This document shows, one piece after another, positions 27,130 through 34,553 of a stretch of 64,000 nucleotides of DNA (positions within the stretch are counted from its first letter, which is position 1; each line of letters starts with the position of its first letter). Under the pieces are notes generated by a model. That model had not been told where the DNA came from. It worked only from the letters and a program-made list of their open reading frames with translations, and searched no databases. Source of the stretch: Chryseobacterium vrystaatense (GTDB lineage: Bacteria > Bacteroidota > Bacteroidia > Flavobacteriales > Weeksellaceae); assembly GCF_000737765.1 (NCBI RefSeq), contig NZ_JPRI01000003.1, positions 248,001-312,000 on the forward strand, given 5' to 3'. The position numbers were made by a program, and so were the translations under genes.

Positions 27130-29286
27130 ATGAAGAAAATTACAGTTGGAGCCATGTTGCTCTCAATGATGTTCATGGAAGTGAAGGCGCAGTCTTTGAA
27201 ATCACCGGATGGTAAGTTTGAAATGAACTTCCAGCTGAAACAGGGGGTGCCTTATTACAACCTGAAGTATAATGGGGCAGTGGTCGTGGAAGATTCTAGA
27301 TTGGGATTAAGATTATTTAAAGATTCAGCCATTAAATTTGCATCTGAAATTGCCAAAGCTGACGATGCAAAATTTGACCTTAATAATGGGTTTACAAAAA
27401 CAGATGAAAAACGGGATTCTAAAAATGAAACCTGGCAGCCGGTTCTGGGAGAAAAGAAAGACTACATCAACCATTACAACGAACTTGCAGTTACTTTGGA
27501 TCAGACCTCTACAAGCAGGAGTATGGTCGTGAAATTCAGATTGTTTAATGACGGTCTGGGATTCAGATATGAATTTCCACAGCAGAAAAACCTGAACTAT
27601 TTCGTGATCAGAGAAGAAGATTCCGAAATCGATTTTCCAACCGATATGAAAGCATGGTGGATGGTGGCTGATTACGATTCACAGGAATATCAGTATCAGG
27701 AAACAAAGATTTCCGAAATTCCAGGACAGTGGGATAAGGCATTCGATGCCAACGCTTCACAAATGTTGGTGAAAAATGCAGTTCAGTCCCCATTAATGCT
27801 TAAAAAAGAAGGTAAAGACCCTTTGTACGTGAATGTTGCAGAAGCAGCCGTTTTAGATTATCCAGCTTCCCATCTGGAAGTGGATGCTCAAAATTTTAAA
27901 TTCAAAACTCATCTTACCGCGGACAGACAAGGTGCAAAAGGCTATATCCAGACCCCTTCTGTAACCCCATGGAGAACGATTATTGTTTCCCCGAAAGCAG
28001 AAGAAGTAATGGATTCCAAATTGATCTTCAATCTCAATGAACCTACAAAATATACCGATACATCCTATATTCACCCTACAAAATATATGGGCGTTTGGTG
28101 GGAAATGATCATCGGAAAATCACAGTGGGCTTATTCTACCGAAGAGAATGTACATCTGGATAAGACCGATTTTTCAAAACTTACACCGAATGGAAAACAT
28201 GCTGCAAACAATACTAAAGTTAAAGAATATATTGATTTTGCTGCTGAAAACGGATTCCAGGGTCTTTTAATTGAAGGCTGGAATATTGGTTGGGAAGACT
28301 GGTTCGGCCATTCCAAAGAATTTGTTTTCGATTTCATTACCCCATATCCGGATTTTGACATCAAAATGCTGAACGATTATGCTCATTCAAAGGGCATTAA
28401 GCTAATTATGCATCACGAAACTTCAGGTTCTGCCACCAACTATGAAAGATGGTCAGACAAAGCCTTCCAATTGATGAACAAATATGGCTATGATGCAGTT
28501 AAAACAGGATATGTAGGAGATATTATTCCCAGAGGAGAACATCATTATTCCCAGTGGACCATCAATCACTTTTATAGGATTGCCGAAAAAGCAAACCAAT
28601 ATAAAATCATGATCAATTCCCATGAATCTGTACGTCCTACAGGAGAAAGCCGTACCTACCCGAATTATATTTCCGCGGAAGCAGCCAGAGGAACTGAATA
28701 TGAAGCATTCGGAGGAAACAAACCAGATCACCAGACTGTGCTTCCTTTCACAAGATGGATGGGAGGATCTATGGATTATACGCCCGGGATTTTCCAGACC
28801 AAACTGGATTATTATTTCCCAGGTGATAAACGTTTCGTTAAAACCACACTGGCTAAGCAGCTGGCCTTATACGTAACCATGTATATGCCTCTCCAAATGG
28901 CGGCTGATCTCCCGGAGAACTATAAAAAACATATGGATGCCTTCCAGTTTATCAAAGACGTTGCAGCAGACTGGGATGATACCAAAATCCTTTCTGCGGA
29001 ACCAGGAGATTACGTAATCACTGCCAGAAAAGCAAAAGGAACAGAAAATTGGTTTATAGGTGGAATTACCGATGAAAATAAACGGGAGTATACCGTCGAT
29101 TTTTCTTTTCTGGATAAAGGAAAAAAATATGAGGTAACCGTTTATGAAGATGGAAAAGATGCCGATTATATAGATAATCCTCAAAGCTATAACATCTACA
29201 AAAAACAGATTACCAGCAAATCTAAATTAAATTTCAAAATGGCAAGAAGCGGTGGTTTCGCAGTTTCTGTTAAACCTGTGAATTAA
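27130..29286 (+). CDS. Glycoside hydrolase family 97, SusB-like alpha-glucosidase
   Basis: 718 residues with signal peptide ending in VKAQ. The N-terminal beta-sandwich (about 22-270) is followed by a (beta/alpha)8 barrel and a small C-terminal beta domain. Glu430 (HHETSG), Glu499 (NSHES), Glu517 and Glu523 (SAEAARGTEYEAF) correspond with a constant offset of 9 to the SusB residues I recall as Glu439, Glu508, Glu526 and Glu532 (bases, calcium ligands and acid). This is therefore the inverting, calcium-dependent type. It hydrolyses alpha-glucosidic linkages of malto-oligosaccharides in the periplasm. No susC/susD pair is adjacent. Confidence 0.95.
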   Translation: MKKITVGAMLLSMMFMEVKAQSLKSPDGKFEMNFQLKQGVPYYNLKYNGAVVVEDSRLGLRLFKDSAIKFASEIAKADDAKFDLNNGFTKTDEKRDSKNETWQPVLGEKKDYINHYNELAVTLDQTSTSRSMVVKFRLFNDGLGFRYEFPQQKNLNYFVIREEDSEIDFPTDMKAWWMVADYDSQEYQYQETKISEIPGQWDKAFDANASQMLVKNAVQSPLMLKKEGKDPLYVNVAEAAVLDYPASHLEVDAQNFKFKTHLTADRQGAKGYIQTPSVTPWRTIIVSPKAEEVMDSKLIFNLNEPTKYTDTSYIHPTKYMGVWWEMIIGKSQWAYSTEENVHLDKTDFSKLTPNGKHAANNTKVKEYIDFAAENGFQGLLIEGWNIGWEDWFGHSKEFVFDFITPYPDFDIKMLNDYAHSKGIKLIMHHETSGSATNYERWSDKAFQLMNKYGYDAVKTGYVGDIIPRGEHHYSQWTINHFYRIAEKANQYKIMINSHESVRPTGESRTYPNYISAEAARGTEYEAFGGNKPDHQTVLPFTRWMGGSMDYTPGIFQTKLDYYFPGDKRFVKTTLAKQLALYVTMYMPLQMAADLPENYKKHMDAFQFIKDVAADWDDTKILSAEPGDYVITARKAKGTENWFIGGITDENKREYTVDFSFLDKGKKYEVTVYEDGKDADYIDNPQSYNIYKKQITSKSKLNFKMARSGGFAVSVKPVN

Positions 29287-29366
29287 AATTCATATGTTTG
29301 TTATGTTCTGGCTCGTTATATAGTAGTAAATGGACCGGGACATCAATTTTTTATCTCATAACCACC

Positions 29367-30521
29367 ATGAAAAACTTTAGTATACTGATCTGTCTGTTTT
29401 CGGTTTGTATCATCAACGCACAGAAAAAACTTCCGGTTATAAAGGCAAATTCCGGTCAAATGACCATTCGCGAAGAAGATAATGGATTTACAACAGATTG
29501 GAATGCCGATCCAAAAATTAAACTTGATGTCTACACCACATCCAAACTTGATACCCGAAAAAAGACCATTACAATAAAAACCGATATAGATTCTGCAAGT
29601 TTCACCATTAAAAAAGGAGAAAATAAAGACTTTATAGTTCTGTTGAAAGGAAAAGATTCCTGCATGACCAGAATTGAAAGTCTTCCTCCGAAAAATTTCA
29701 GCAATATCAGACCTGTTTTTCATGATACAATAAAGCTTTCTATCAATGAACAGAATACCATGTCTGTAAAAGCAATATTAAATAAAACAGATACTTTAAT
29801 CCTTAATTTTGATACCGGTTCAAGCGACCTGACGCTGACAAGAGAAACGTTAAAAAATAAAATTAAAAGTTCCCTGAAGCCGGGTCCCAATAATCTGCAG
29901 ATTGGAAACAAAACCTATCAGGATTTTAGGATTTATCCGGCTGATCTTTCAGGACACGGTACGGAAGGTCGTTTCGGATGGGATCTTTTTGACGGGATGG
30001 TCGTAGAACTTGATTATGATAAAGGAGTCATGGTTGTCCATTCACAGCTTCCAAAAAAAGTAAAAAAAGATAAAAGCTATTCAAAACTGGCAATAAAATA
30101 TTTCAATAACGTTTTCTTCGTGGAAAGCCAGATAAAACAAGGAAATAATACCAATACGGACTGGTACCTTTTTGATACAGGATACCAGAGAACAGTAATG
30201 CTGGATGGACCCATGCTGAAAGAAAAGGAATTCCCTGTTGATGACCTGAAAGAGATAAAAAGGGTAATAATGAAAGGTGCCCAGGGAAATGAAGTGCCTG
30301 TAATCACATCAGGACTCGAAGCATTCACTTTAGGAAAATACACCCTTAAAAACATTCCTGTTCAGGTAATGTCTCAAAGCAGGTTGGTAAGCAGATCAAG
30401 AATGCATATTCTGGGAAATGAAATTTTAAAAAGATTCAACGTTTTTTTTGATTTTCAAAACAATCTGATCTACTTAAAGCCCAATAAACTGATCAATGAA
30501 AAATATATAGAACAGAGTTGA
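29367..30521 (+). CDS. Secreted aspartic protease-like protein with two DTG motifs
   Basis: 384 residues from ATG 29367 (signal peptide ending in INAQ); an in-frame ATG at 29298 would bury the signal. Two active-site-like motifs are visible: FDTGSS with Asp149 and FDTGYQ with Asp270. A LGNEILKRFNVFFDFQNNLIYLKP ending is typical of retropepsin-like aspartyl proteases. Bacterial members usually have one DTG per chain and dimerise, so a two-lobed arrangement in one chain is notable. It follows GH97 by 80 bp and may be cotranscribed. Substrate unknown. Confidence 0.8.
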   Translation: MKNFSILICLFSVCIINAQKKLPVIKANSGQMTIREEDNGFTTDWNADPKIKLDVYTTSKLDTRKKTITIKTDIDSASFTIKKGENKDFIVLLKGKDSCMTRIESLPPKNFSNIRPVFHDTIKLSINEQNTMSVKAILNKTDTLILNFDTGSSDLTLTRETLKNKIKSSLKPGPNNLQIGNKTYQDFRIYPADLSGHGTEGRFGWDLFDGMVVELDYDKGVMVVHSQLPKKVKKDKSYSKLAIKYFNNVFFVESQIKQGNNTNTDWYLFDTGYQRTVMLDGPMLKEKEFPVDDLKEIKRVIMKGAQGNEVPVITSGLEAFTLGKYTLKNIPVQVMSQSRLVSRSRMHILGNEILKRFNVFFDFQNNLIYLKPNKLINEKYIEQS

Positions 30522-30688
30522 TCCTCTTGGAAAGAAGTATTCATAACGAAAAAACTAAAAATCACGTTCTTCAGAATGGAGTTTTTGCGTATTTTAGATC
30601 CGGCAATATGGGATATGTATCAATAAGTATGATAATTCCCGCAGTACCTCCAATAATTGTCCGGATCGAAAATTAAATTAATTATACA

Positions 30689-31210
30689 ATGAAAAAAATA
30701 GCAATGATCTGCACCATGGTGCTTTTTATGTTGGGTTTCACAGGAATCAATGCACAGTCAAAAAGTGCAAAATTTGAAAAAGACAAAACAGAAATAGGAA
30801 ACATGCTTGATGGTTTCAATGCCGCAGCGGCAAAGGCAGATTTCAATGCTTATTTCAACTATTTCGCAGATGAATCTACATTTATCGGAACAGATGCTAC
30901 CGAAGTTTGGGACAAAAAAGCATTTATGGTTTGGGCAAAACCTCATTTCGATAAAAAGAAAACCTGGAATTTTACATCCCTTAAAAGAAACATCTATTTC
31001 AGTAAAGATGGAAAATTAGCATGGTTTGATGAATTGCTCGATACACAAATGAAAATTTGTAGAGGTTCAGGTGTTGTCGAAAAAATAAACGGAAGCTGGA
31101 AAGTAAAACAGTATGTACTTTCTGTAACCGTTCCTAATGACGTTGTAGACAAAGTGGTTGCAGAAAAAACAGCCATTGAAGATGTACTGATACAACAATT
31201 AAAAAAATAA
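30689..31210 (+). CDS. Secreted NTF2-like (SnoaL_3) protein
   Basis: 173 residues with signal peptide ending in INAQ. The NTF2-like cone fold is indicated by FNAAAAKADFNAYFNYFADESTFIGTDATEVWDKKAF and the later DELLDTQMKICRGSGVVEKINGSWKVKQYVLS, split over residues 40-155. Such secreted proteins are common in Flavobacteriia and have no defined reaction. The preceding spacer (30522-30688) contains an imperfect inverted pair GATCCGGCAAT (30597-30607) and ATTGTCCGGATC (30656-30667). Confidence 0.82.
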   Translation: MKKIAMICTMVLFMLGFTGINAQSKSAKFEKDKTEIGNMLDGFNAAAAKADFNAYFNYFADESTFIGTDATEVWDKKAFMVWAKPHFDKKKTWNFTSLKRNIYFSKDGKLAWFDELLDTQMKICRGSGVVEKINGSWKVKQYVLSVTVPNDVVDKVVAEKTAIEDVLIQQLKK

Positions 31211-31265
31211 TAAAGACGTGATAATTACTAGTAACAACTAATAGTTCACAATGGATATTCAATAG

Positions 31266-31287
31266 AAGCGGGCGTTAGCCCGCTTTT
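31266..31287 (+). terminator. Intrinsic terminator after the NTF2-like gene
   Basis: AAGCGGGC (31266-31273), loop GTTA, GCCCGCTT (31278-31285), then TT. The stem is GC-rich and perfect. Confidence 0.85.
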
Positions 31288-31393
31288 AAATTTAACGGCA
31301 TCAACAAAGGCTTTAGACAAAACTTAGTGATCCCGGTGATTTTAAAATAAGCGGCCAATGATAAATTCTAAAAATTCACTATTGACAATTCAT

Positions 31394-31993
31394 TTATGCC
31401 AGAGCAGTCTCAATTTCTGCAACGGTCCTGGAGAGATTCTCATCTTTTAATTGGGGAACCATCAGGCCCTGAGATTTAAAAACTTCTATATCAGTAATTC
31501 CTATGAAACCAAATAAAGTGCGAAGATAATGTTCCATATTCTCAATAAGTCCGTTTTCATAGACACCGCCAATTGCAAAATTTAAATATAGCTTTTTGTT
31601 GTTTAAAAGCCCTTTTGGAGTTCCGTCAGCATAAGAGAATGTCTTTCCTGCGACCGCAATACTGTCTATCCATGATTTTAAAGTCGAAGGAAAAGTGAAG
31701 TTATAGAACGGAACACCAATAACAATAACATCTGCTTCCTGAATTTCTTTAAGTGCTTCTTCAGAATGTTTTGAGGCTTCCCTCTGCTCATCATTCTTCT
31801 CTTCATCAGGAATTCTTGACGCACTGAAATGCTGAATTTCCAAATGAGGAATCGGATGCAAAGCCAGGTTACGCACAATAACCCTGCTGTCAGGATTTTT
31901 GTCTGTTAACCGAGCAATCACAATCTCAGAAAGTTTGTTGCTTACAGAATCCTCACCACTGATGCTGGTTTGGATATTTAAAATATTTGCCAT
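31394..31993 (-). CDS. azoR: FMN-dependent NADH-azoreductase
   Basis: 199 residues with a flavodoxin-like fold. The N-terminal strand and phosphate loop is NILNIQTSISGEDSVSNKLS. The FMN-contact motif VPFYNFTFPSTLKSWID lies near residues 90-106, and the AGKTFSYADGTPKGLL loop follows. It reduces azo compounds and quinones with NAD(P)H and protects against electrophile stress. It is divergent from an HxlR regulator, the same pairing as azoR1-yodB in Bacillus. A perfect TACTTT..AAAGTA dyad overlaps its likely promoter. Confidence 0.93.
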   Translation of the reverse strand: MANILNIQTSISGEDSVSNKLSEIVIARLTDKNPDSRVIVRNLALHPIPHLEIQHFSASRIPDEEKNDEQREASKHSEEALKEIQEADVIVIGVPFYNFTFPSTLKSWIDSIAVAGKTFSYADGTPKGLLNNKKLYLNFAIGGVYENGLIENMEHYLRTLFGFIGITDIEVFKSQGLMVPQLKDENLSRTVAEIETALA

Positions 31994-32025
31994 TTTGTTA
32001 TGAATTTTTTTGTTTTTATTAATGA

Positions 32026-32053
32026 CAAAATTATTGTAAATTTACTTTCCAAA
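32026..32053 (-). promoter_or_regulatory. Probable azoR promoter
   Basis: On the minus strand TAATTTTG (32026-32033) is the -7 box and TTTG (32050-32053) the -33 box, 16 nt apart (slightly short). The -33 box lies within the operator-like dyad. Confidence 0.5.
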
Positions 32054-32056
32054 GTA
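32043..32056. promoter_or_regulatory. Operator-like palindrome between azoR and HxlR gene
   Basis: TACTTTCCAAAGTA is a 6-bp arm perfect dyad (TACTTT/AAAGTA). Known HxlR-family sites such as the YodB box are of the form TACT-N7-AGTA; here the spacing is 6. A further pair ACTTTCC (32044-32050) and GGAAAGT (32072-32078) extends towards the regulator's start. Confidence 0.65.
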
Positions 32057-32085
32057 TAGCAGTTACCTAAAGGAAAGTGAAAAAA

Positions 32086-32454
32086 ATGGAAAAACAACAT
32101 AATCACAAAGATTGTATGCAGGCATTAAAACCTGTAAGAGATACCTTAGATGTCATTAACGGTAAATGGAAGTTGCAGATTATTATTTCTTTAAACGCTG
32201 GAAATAAACGTTTTACAGAAATCGAAAGAAGTATTCCGAAACTGACATCAAAAGTGTTGGCTAAAGAACTGAAAGAGCTCGAACAAAATGGTTTGGTCGA
32301 AAGAATCGTTAAAGATACCTACCCTGTAAGTATAGAATACTGTCCGACCGAATACACAAACACATTACACCCCGTTGTAGAATCTTTAAAAGACTGGGGA
32401 GAAAATCATCGAAAACATATTTTTGGTACTGCCGTAGAAACTGGTAAGGAGTAA
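32086..32454 (+). CDS. HxlR-family winged-helix regulator (redox-sensing type)
   Basis: 122 residues from ATG 32086 (a GTG at 32077 is less likely). The conserved Cys10 (HKDC) just before the winged helix is the residue that senses quinones or oxidants in YodB/HypR-type regulators. The signature NGKWKLQIIISL...FTEIERSIPKLTSKVLAKEL is clear. It probably represses or activates divergent azoR, and perhaps the pirin and FMN reductase downstream. Confidence 0.93.
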   Translation: MEKQHNHKDCMQALKPVRDTLDVINGKWKLQIIISLNAGNKRFTEIERSIPKLTSKVLAKELKELEQNGLVERIVKDTYPVSIEYCPTEYTNTLHPVVESLKDWGENHRKHIFGTAVETGKE

Positions 32455-32636
32455 AATAGTATTCACCATCGGGTAATGATCGTGTTTTTGAAGCTGTTTC
32501 CCGCTTTTCGTTGCAATCTTTTTTTTCAAAAAAGGATTTCCACTGCAATCGGGGCTAGGGATTTCCCGCAATATAAACCTGTTGCAGGGCGATTAAAAAA
32601 AACGGTTAATCCAACCTTAATTCGTAGGATTACATT

Positions 32637-32679
32637 CCCCTCCTGCGGAGGGGTGTCAAAAATTCAAAGAATTTTTGAC
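32637..32679 (+). repeat. Tandem perfect hairpins of a probable dispersed repeat
   Basis: CCCCTCC (32637-32643), TGC loop, GGAGGGG (32647-32653), followed directly by an 11-bp perfect stem (32655-32665 with 32669-32679, loop AAA). I have the impression that similar sequence recurs in Chryseobacterium spacers, but that is unverified. Confidence 0.65.
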
Positions 32680-32819
32680 GGGGTGGTTTAAAAACATCAA
32701 GTACAGCGCTCTAACATTCTAGGAAACAAAAAACCTTTCGCCGTCTTACATTTTCGCCCTTATCAAAGCTCAAATTCCTTTCTTAACCTACATCAACATT
32801 TTCAAACACCCATATCCCC

Positions 32820-32827
32820 TACATTTG
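32820..32827 (+). promoter_or_regulatory. Probable -7 box of the pirin gene
   Basis: TACATTTG matches TAnnTTTG, 20 nt before the start codon at 32848. The TTG partner is not clear. Confidence 0.5.
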
Positions 32828-32847
32828 TACCATAAAATAATCACATA

Positions 32848-33576
32848 ATGAAAACAGTATATCATAAAGCAGATTCAAGAGGCCACGCAGATCACGGCTG
32901 GCTAAACAGCTACCACACATTCAGTTTTGCCAACTATCAAAACAAAGACAGAATGAATTTTGGAGCACTGAGAGTATTGAACGACGATACCGTTTCACAG
33001 GGTATGGGATTCGGGACGCATCCGCACAGAGACATGGAAATTATTTCAATTCCTCTGGAAGGTGACCTGGAACATAAGGATTCAATGGGGACTACCGCTG
33101 TTATCAAAAAAGGAGAAATCCAGGTATTGAGCGCAGGAACCGGAATAATGCACAGCGAATACAATAAAAATAAAGATGAAGCGGTGAAATTTCTTCAGAT
33201 CTGGGTTTTCCCCAAAGAAGTCAACGTGGAACCTAGATATGACCAGAAAAGCATCAAAGAAGGTGAAAAAATCAATGGATTTCAGCAGATTTTATCTCCC
33301 AATAAAAATGATGACGGAGTTTGGATCCATCAGGATGCATGGTTTAATATAGCTAATTTCAAAGCGGGAAACGGCAAAAACTATATGCTTAATAAAAAAG
33401 GAAACGGAGTTTATGCCTTTGTATTAAAAGGAAGTGCTAAAGTAGGAGACAGAGTTTTGAATGAGAGAGATGGTTTGGGAATCTGGGATACCCAGAGCTT
33501 TAATATTGAAGCAGTAGAAGACGCAGAGATCCTTTTAATGGAAGTACCAATGGAACTGCCTTCTTATTTAAAATAA
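32848..33576 (+). CDS. Pirin-family bicupin
   Basis: 242 residues, close to YhhW-type pirins with quercetinase activity. The metal-binding cupin motif GFGTHPHRDMEIISIPLEG (about residues 51-70) provides two histidines, followed by LEHKDSMG and GTGIMHSEYN, which complete the 3-His/1-Glu site. The C-terminal cupin lacks such a metal site. Cytoplasmic. In this redox-stress neighbourhood it may oxidise or sense quinone-like compounds; that role is inferred from context. Confidence 0.92.
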   Translation: MKTVYHKADSRGHADHGWLNSYHTFSFANYQNKDRMNFGALRVLNDDTVSQGMGFGTHPHRDMEIISIPLEGDLEHKDSMGTTAVIKKGEIQVLSAGTGIMHSEYNKNKDEAVKFLQIWVFPKEVNVEPRYDQKSIKEGEKINGFQQILSPNKNDDGVWIHQDAWFNIANFKAGNGKNYMLNKKGNGVYAFVLKGSAKVGDRVLNERDGLGIWDTQSFNIEAVEDAEILLMEVPMELPSYLK

Positions 33577-33693
33577 TAAATAAAGTGCCGCATCAATGAT
33601 CTTTTGATGAGAATGAAGAAATGCGGGAATCATTAAAAAAAACTTCGCGATATTTGCGATAAGAATAATACAAAACATTAAAAAAAGACAATA

Positions 33694-34245
33694 ATGAAAG
33701 TTTTAGCAATAGCAGGAAGCAATTCAGAGGTTTCAATGAACAGACAGTTAGTAGCGTATGCGTCATCGCTGTTTGACAATGCGGAAGTAGAAGTAATAGA
33801 TCTTAATCCTTTTGAAATGCCCATCTATAAACATGAAAGAGAATTAGCAGGTGGAGTTCCTCAGGAAGCGCGCGATTTTGCTTCAAAAATTGACGGGGCA
33901 AATCTTCTTTTGGTATCATTGGGCGAGCACAACGGAACATACTCTACAGCATTCAAAAATGTATTCGACTGGGTATCGAGAATCAAAGACAGAACGGTAT
34001 GGAATGAAGTGCCTATGTTGTTGATGTCTGCATCTCCTGGAGGAAGAGGCGGGGCTGGTGTTTTAGAAGCTGCATCCAACCGTTTCCCTTTCCATGGTGG
34101 AAATATTGTAGAAACTTTCTCACTTCCTTTCTTTAATGACAACTTTGATAAAGCTGCACAGAAAATTTCCAATGAAGAGAAAGACAGCGAATTAAAAGAG
34201 AAAATCAAGAAGATTGCAGCCATTGAAATTATACTTGAAAAATAG
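33694..34245 (+). CDS. NADPH-dependent FMN reductase family protein
   Basis: 183 residues with a flavodoxin-like fold: LAIAGSNSEVSMNRQL forms the phosphate loop, EHNGTYSTAFKNVFDW the FMN-binding loop, and MSASPGGRGG the later nucleotide loop. It reduces flavins, quinones or chromate with NAD(P)H. With azoR, the HxlR regulator and pirin it makes a compact group for electrophile or quinone stress. It probably follows pirin in one transcript (117 bp gap, no strong terminator). Confidence 0.92.
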   Translation: MKVLAIAGSNSEVSMNRQLVAYASSLFDNAEVEVIDLNPFEMPIYKHERELAGGVPQEARDFASKIDGANLLLVSLGEHNGTYSTAFKNVFDWVSRIKDRTVWNEVPMLLMSASPGGRGGAGVLEAASNRFPFHGGNIVETFSLPFFNDNFDKAAQKISNEEKDSELKEKIKKIAAIEIILEK

Positions 34246-34247
34246 AA

Positions 34248-34278
34248 TTTGAATATTAATTTAAAATTACTATTTTTG
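34248..34278 (+). promoter_or_regulatory. Promoter of the purM leader RNA
   Basis: TTTG (34248-34251), 19 nt, TATTTTTG (34271-34278). This is one of the best consensus matches in the window. Predicted start near 34282. Confidence 0.72.
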
Positions 34279-34281
34279 CAA

Positions 34282-34406
34282 AAAGAAATAAGATGAAAAT
34301 TCAGACCACTTTTAAAGAATGTTTCTCAGAGAAAGGGAAAACTGTGGGCTCTGAAATTCTGAGATAAAATAACGGCCGATAATCTACCAAGATTGTCGGC
34401 TTTTTT
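34282..34406 (+). ncRNA. Candidate structured leader/regulatory RNA upstream of purM
   Basis: About 125 nt between a promoter and an intrinsic terminator. An imperfect stem pairs 34298-34313 (AATTCAGA-CCAC-TTTT) with 34338-34358 (AAAA-GTGG-TCTGAAATT). Loop bases TCTCAGA (34324-34330) can pair with TCTGAGA (34358-34364) just beyond, giving an H-type pseudoknot. The same interval contains a 24-residue open frame (34293-34367), so a leader-peptide attenuator is the alternative. No match to a riboswitch class I know. Confidence 0.45.
34375..34406 (+). terminator. Intrinsic terminator of the purM leader
   Basis: GCCGATAATCT (34375-34385), loop ACCA, AGATTGTCGGC (34390-34400) with one G-T wobble, then six T residues. 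Confidence 0.85.
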
Positions 34407-34449
34407 ATTTTCCAAATCTGAATAAAAAGTAATTATAAAAATAAAAATG

Positions 34450-34544
34450 TACCAATATACCGATGTATCAATATCTCAATTTTTTGTTTCCCCAAACAAG
34501 ATGATTGTAACATCGTTAAACTGATACATGGCTACATTAATAAA
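34450..34544. repeat. Bipartite octad array upstream of purM
   Basis: Left units start at 34450, 34458, 34466 and 34474 (TACCAA, TACCGA, TATCAA, TCTCAA). Right units start at 34505, 34513, 34521, 34529 and 34537 (TTGTAACA, TCGTTAAA, CTGATACA, TGGCTACA, TTAATAAA). Both arms keep an exact 8-bp period, and the left units are the reverse complement of the right consensus TTGnTACA. Confidence 0.8.
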
Positions 34545-34553
34545 TTATTAAAC

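Larger units (their letters stand above)
32455..32847. other. Intergenic region with hairpin-rich repeat-like sequence
   Basis: 393 bp. From about 32490 to 32690 it holds several hairpins and a duplicated TTTCCCGC word (32498-32505 and 32571-32578), and it looks like a dispersed intergenic repeat rather than a gene. The last part carries TACATTTG (32820-32827), a likely -7 box for the pirin gene. Confidence 0.6.
34246..34553. other. purM leader region: promoter, structured RNA, terminator, octad array
   Basis: 308 bp containing, in order, a consensus promoter (34248-34278), a structured transcript with a 24-residue open frame (34293-34367), an intrinsic terminator (34375-34406), and a bipartite array of 8-bp units (34450-34544) ending 9 nt before purM. 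No second promoter after the terminator was recognised, so purM expression may depend on read-through. Confidence 0.65.

Noticed and set aside
30597..30667. Operator before the NTF2-like gene (GATCCGG arms)
   Set aside because: Arms differ by an inserted base and are about 50 nt apart; there is no regulator nearby, so evidence is too weak.
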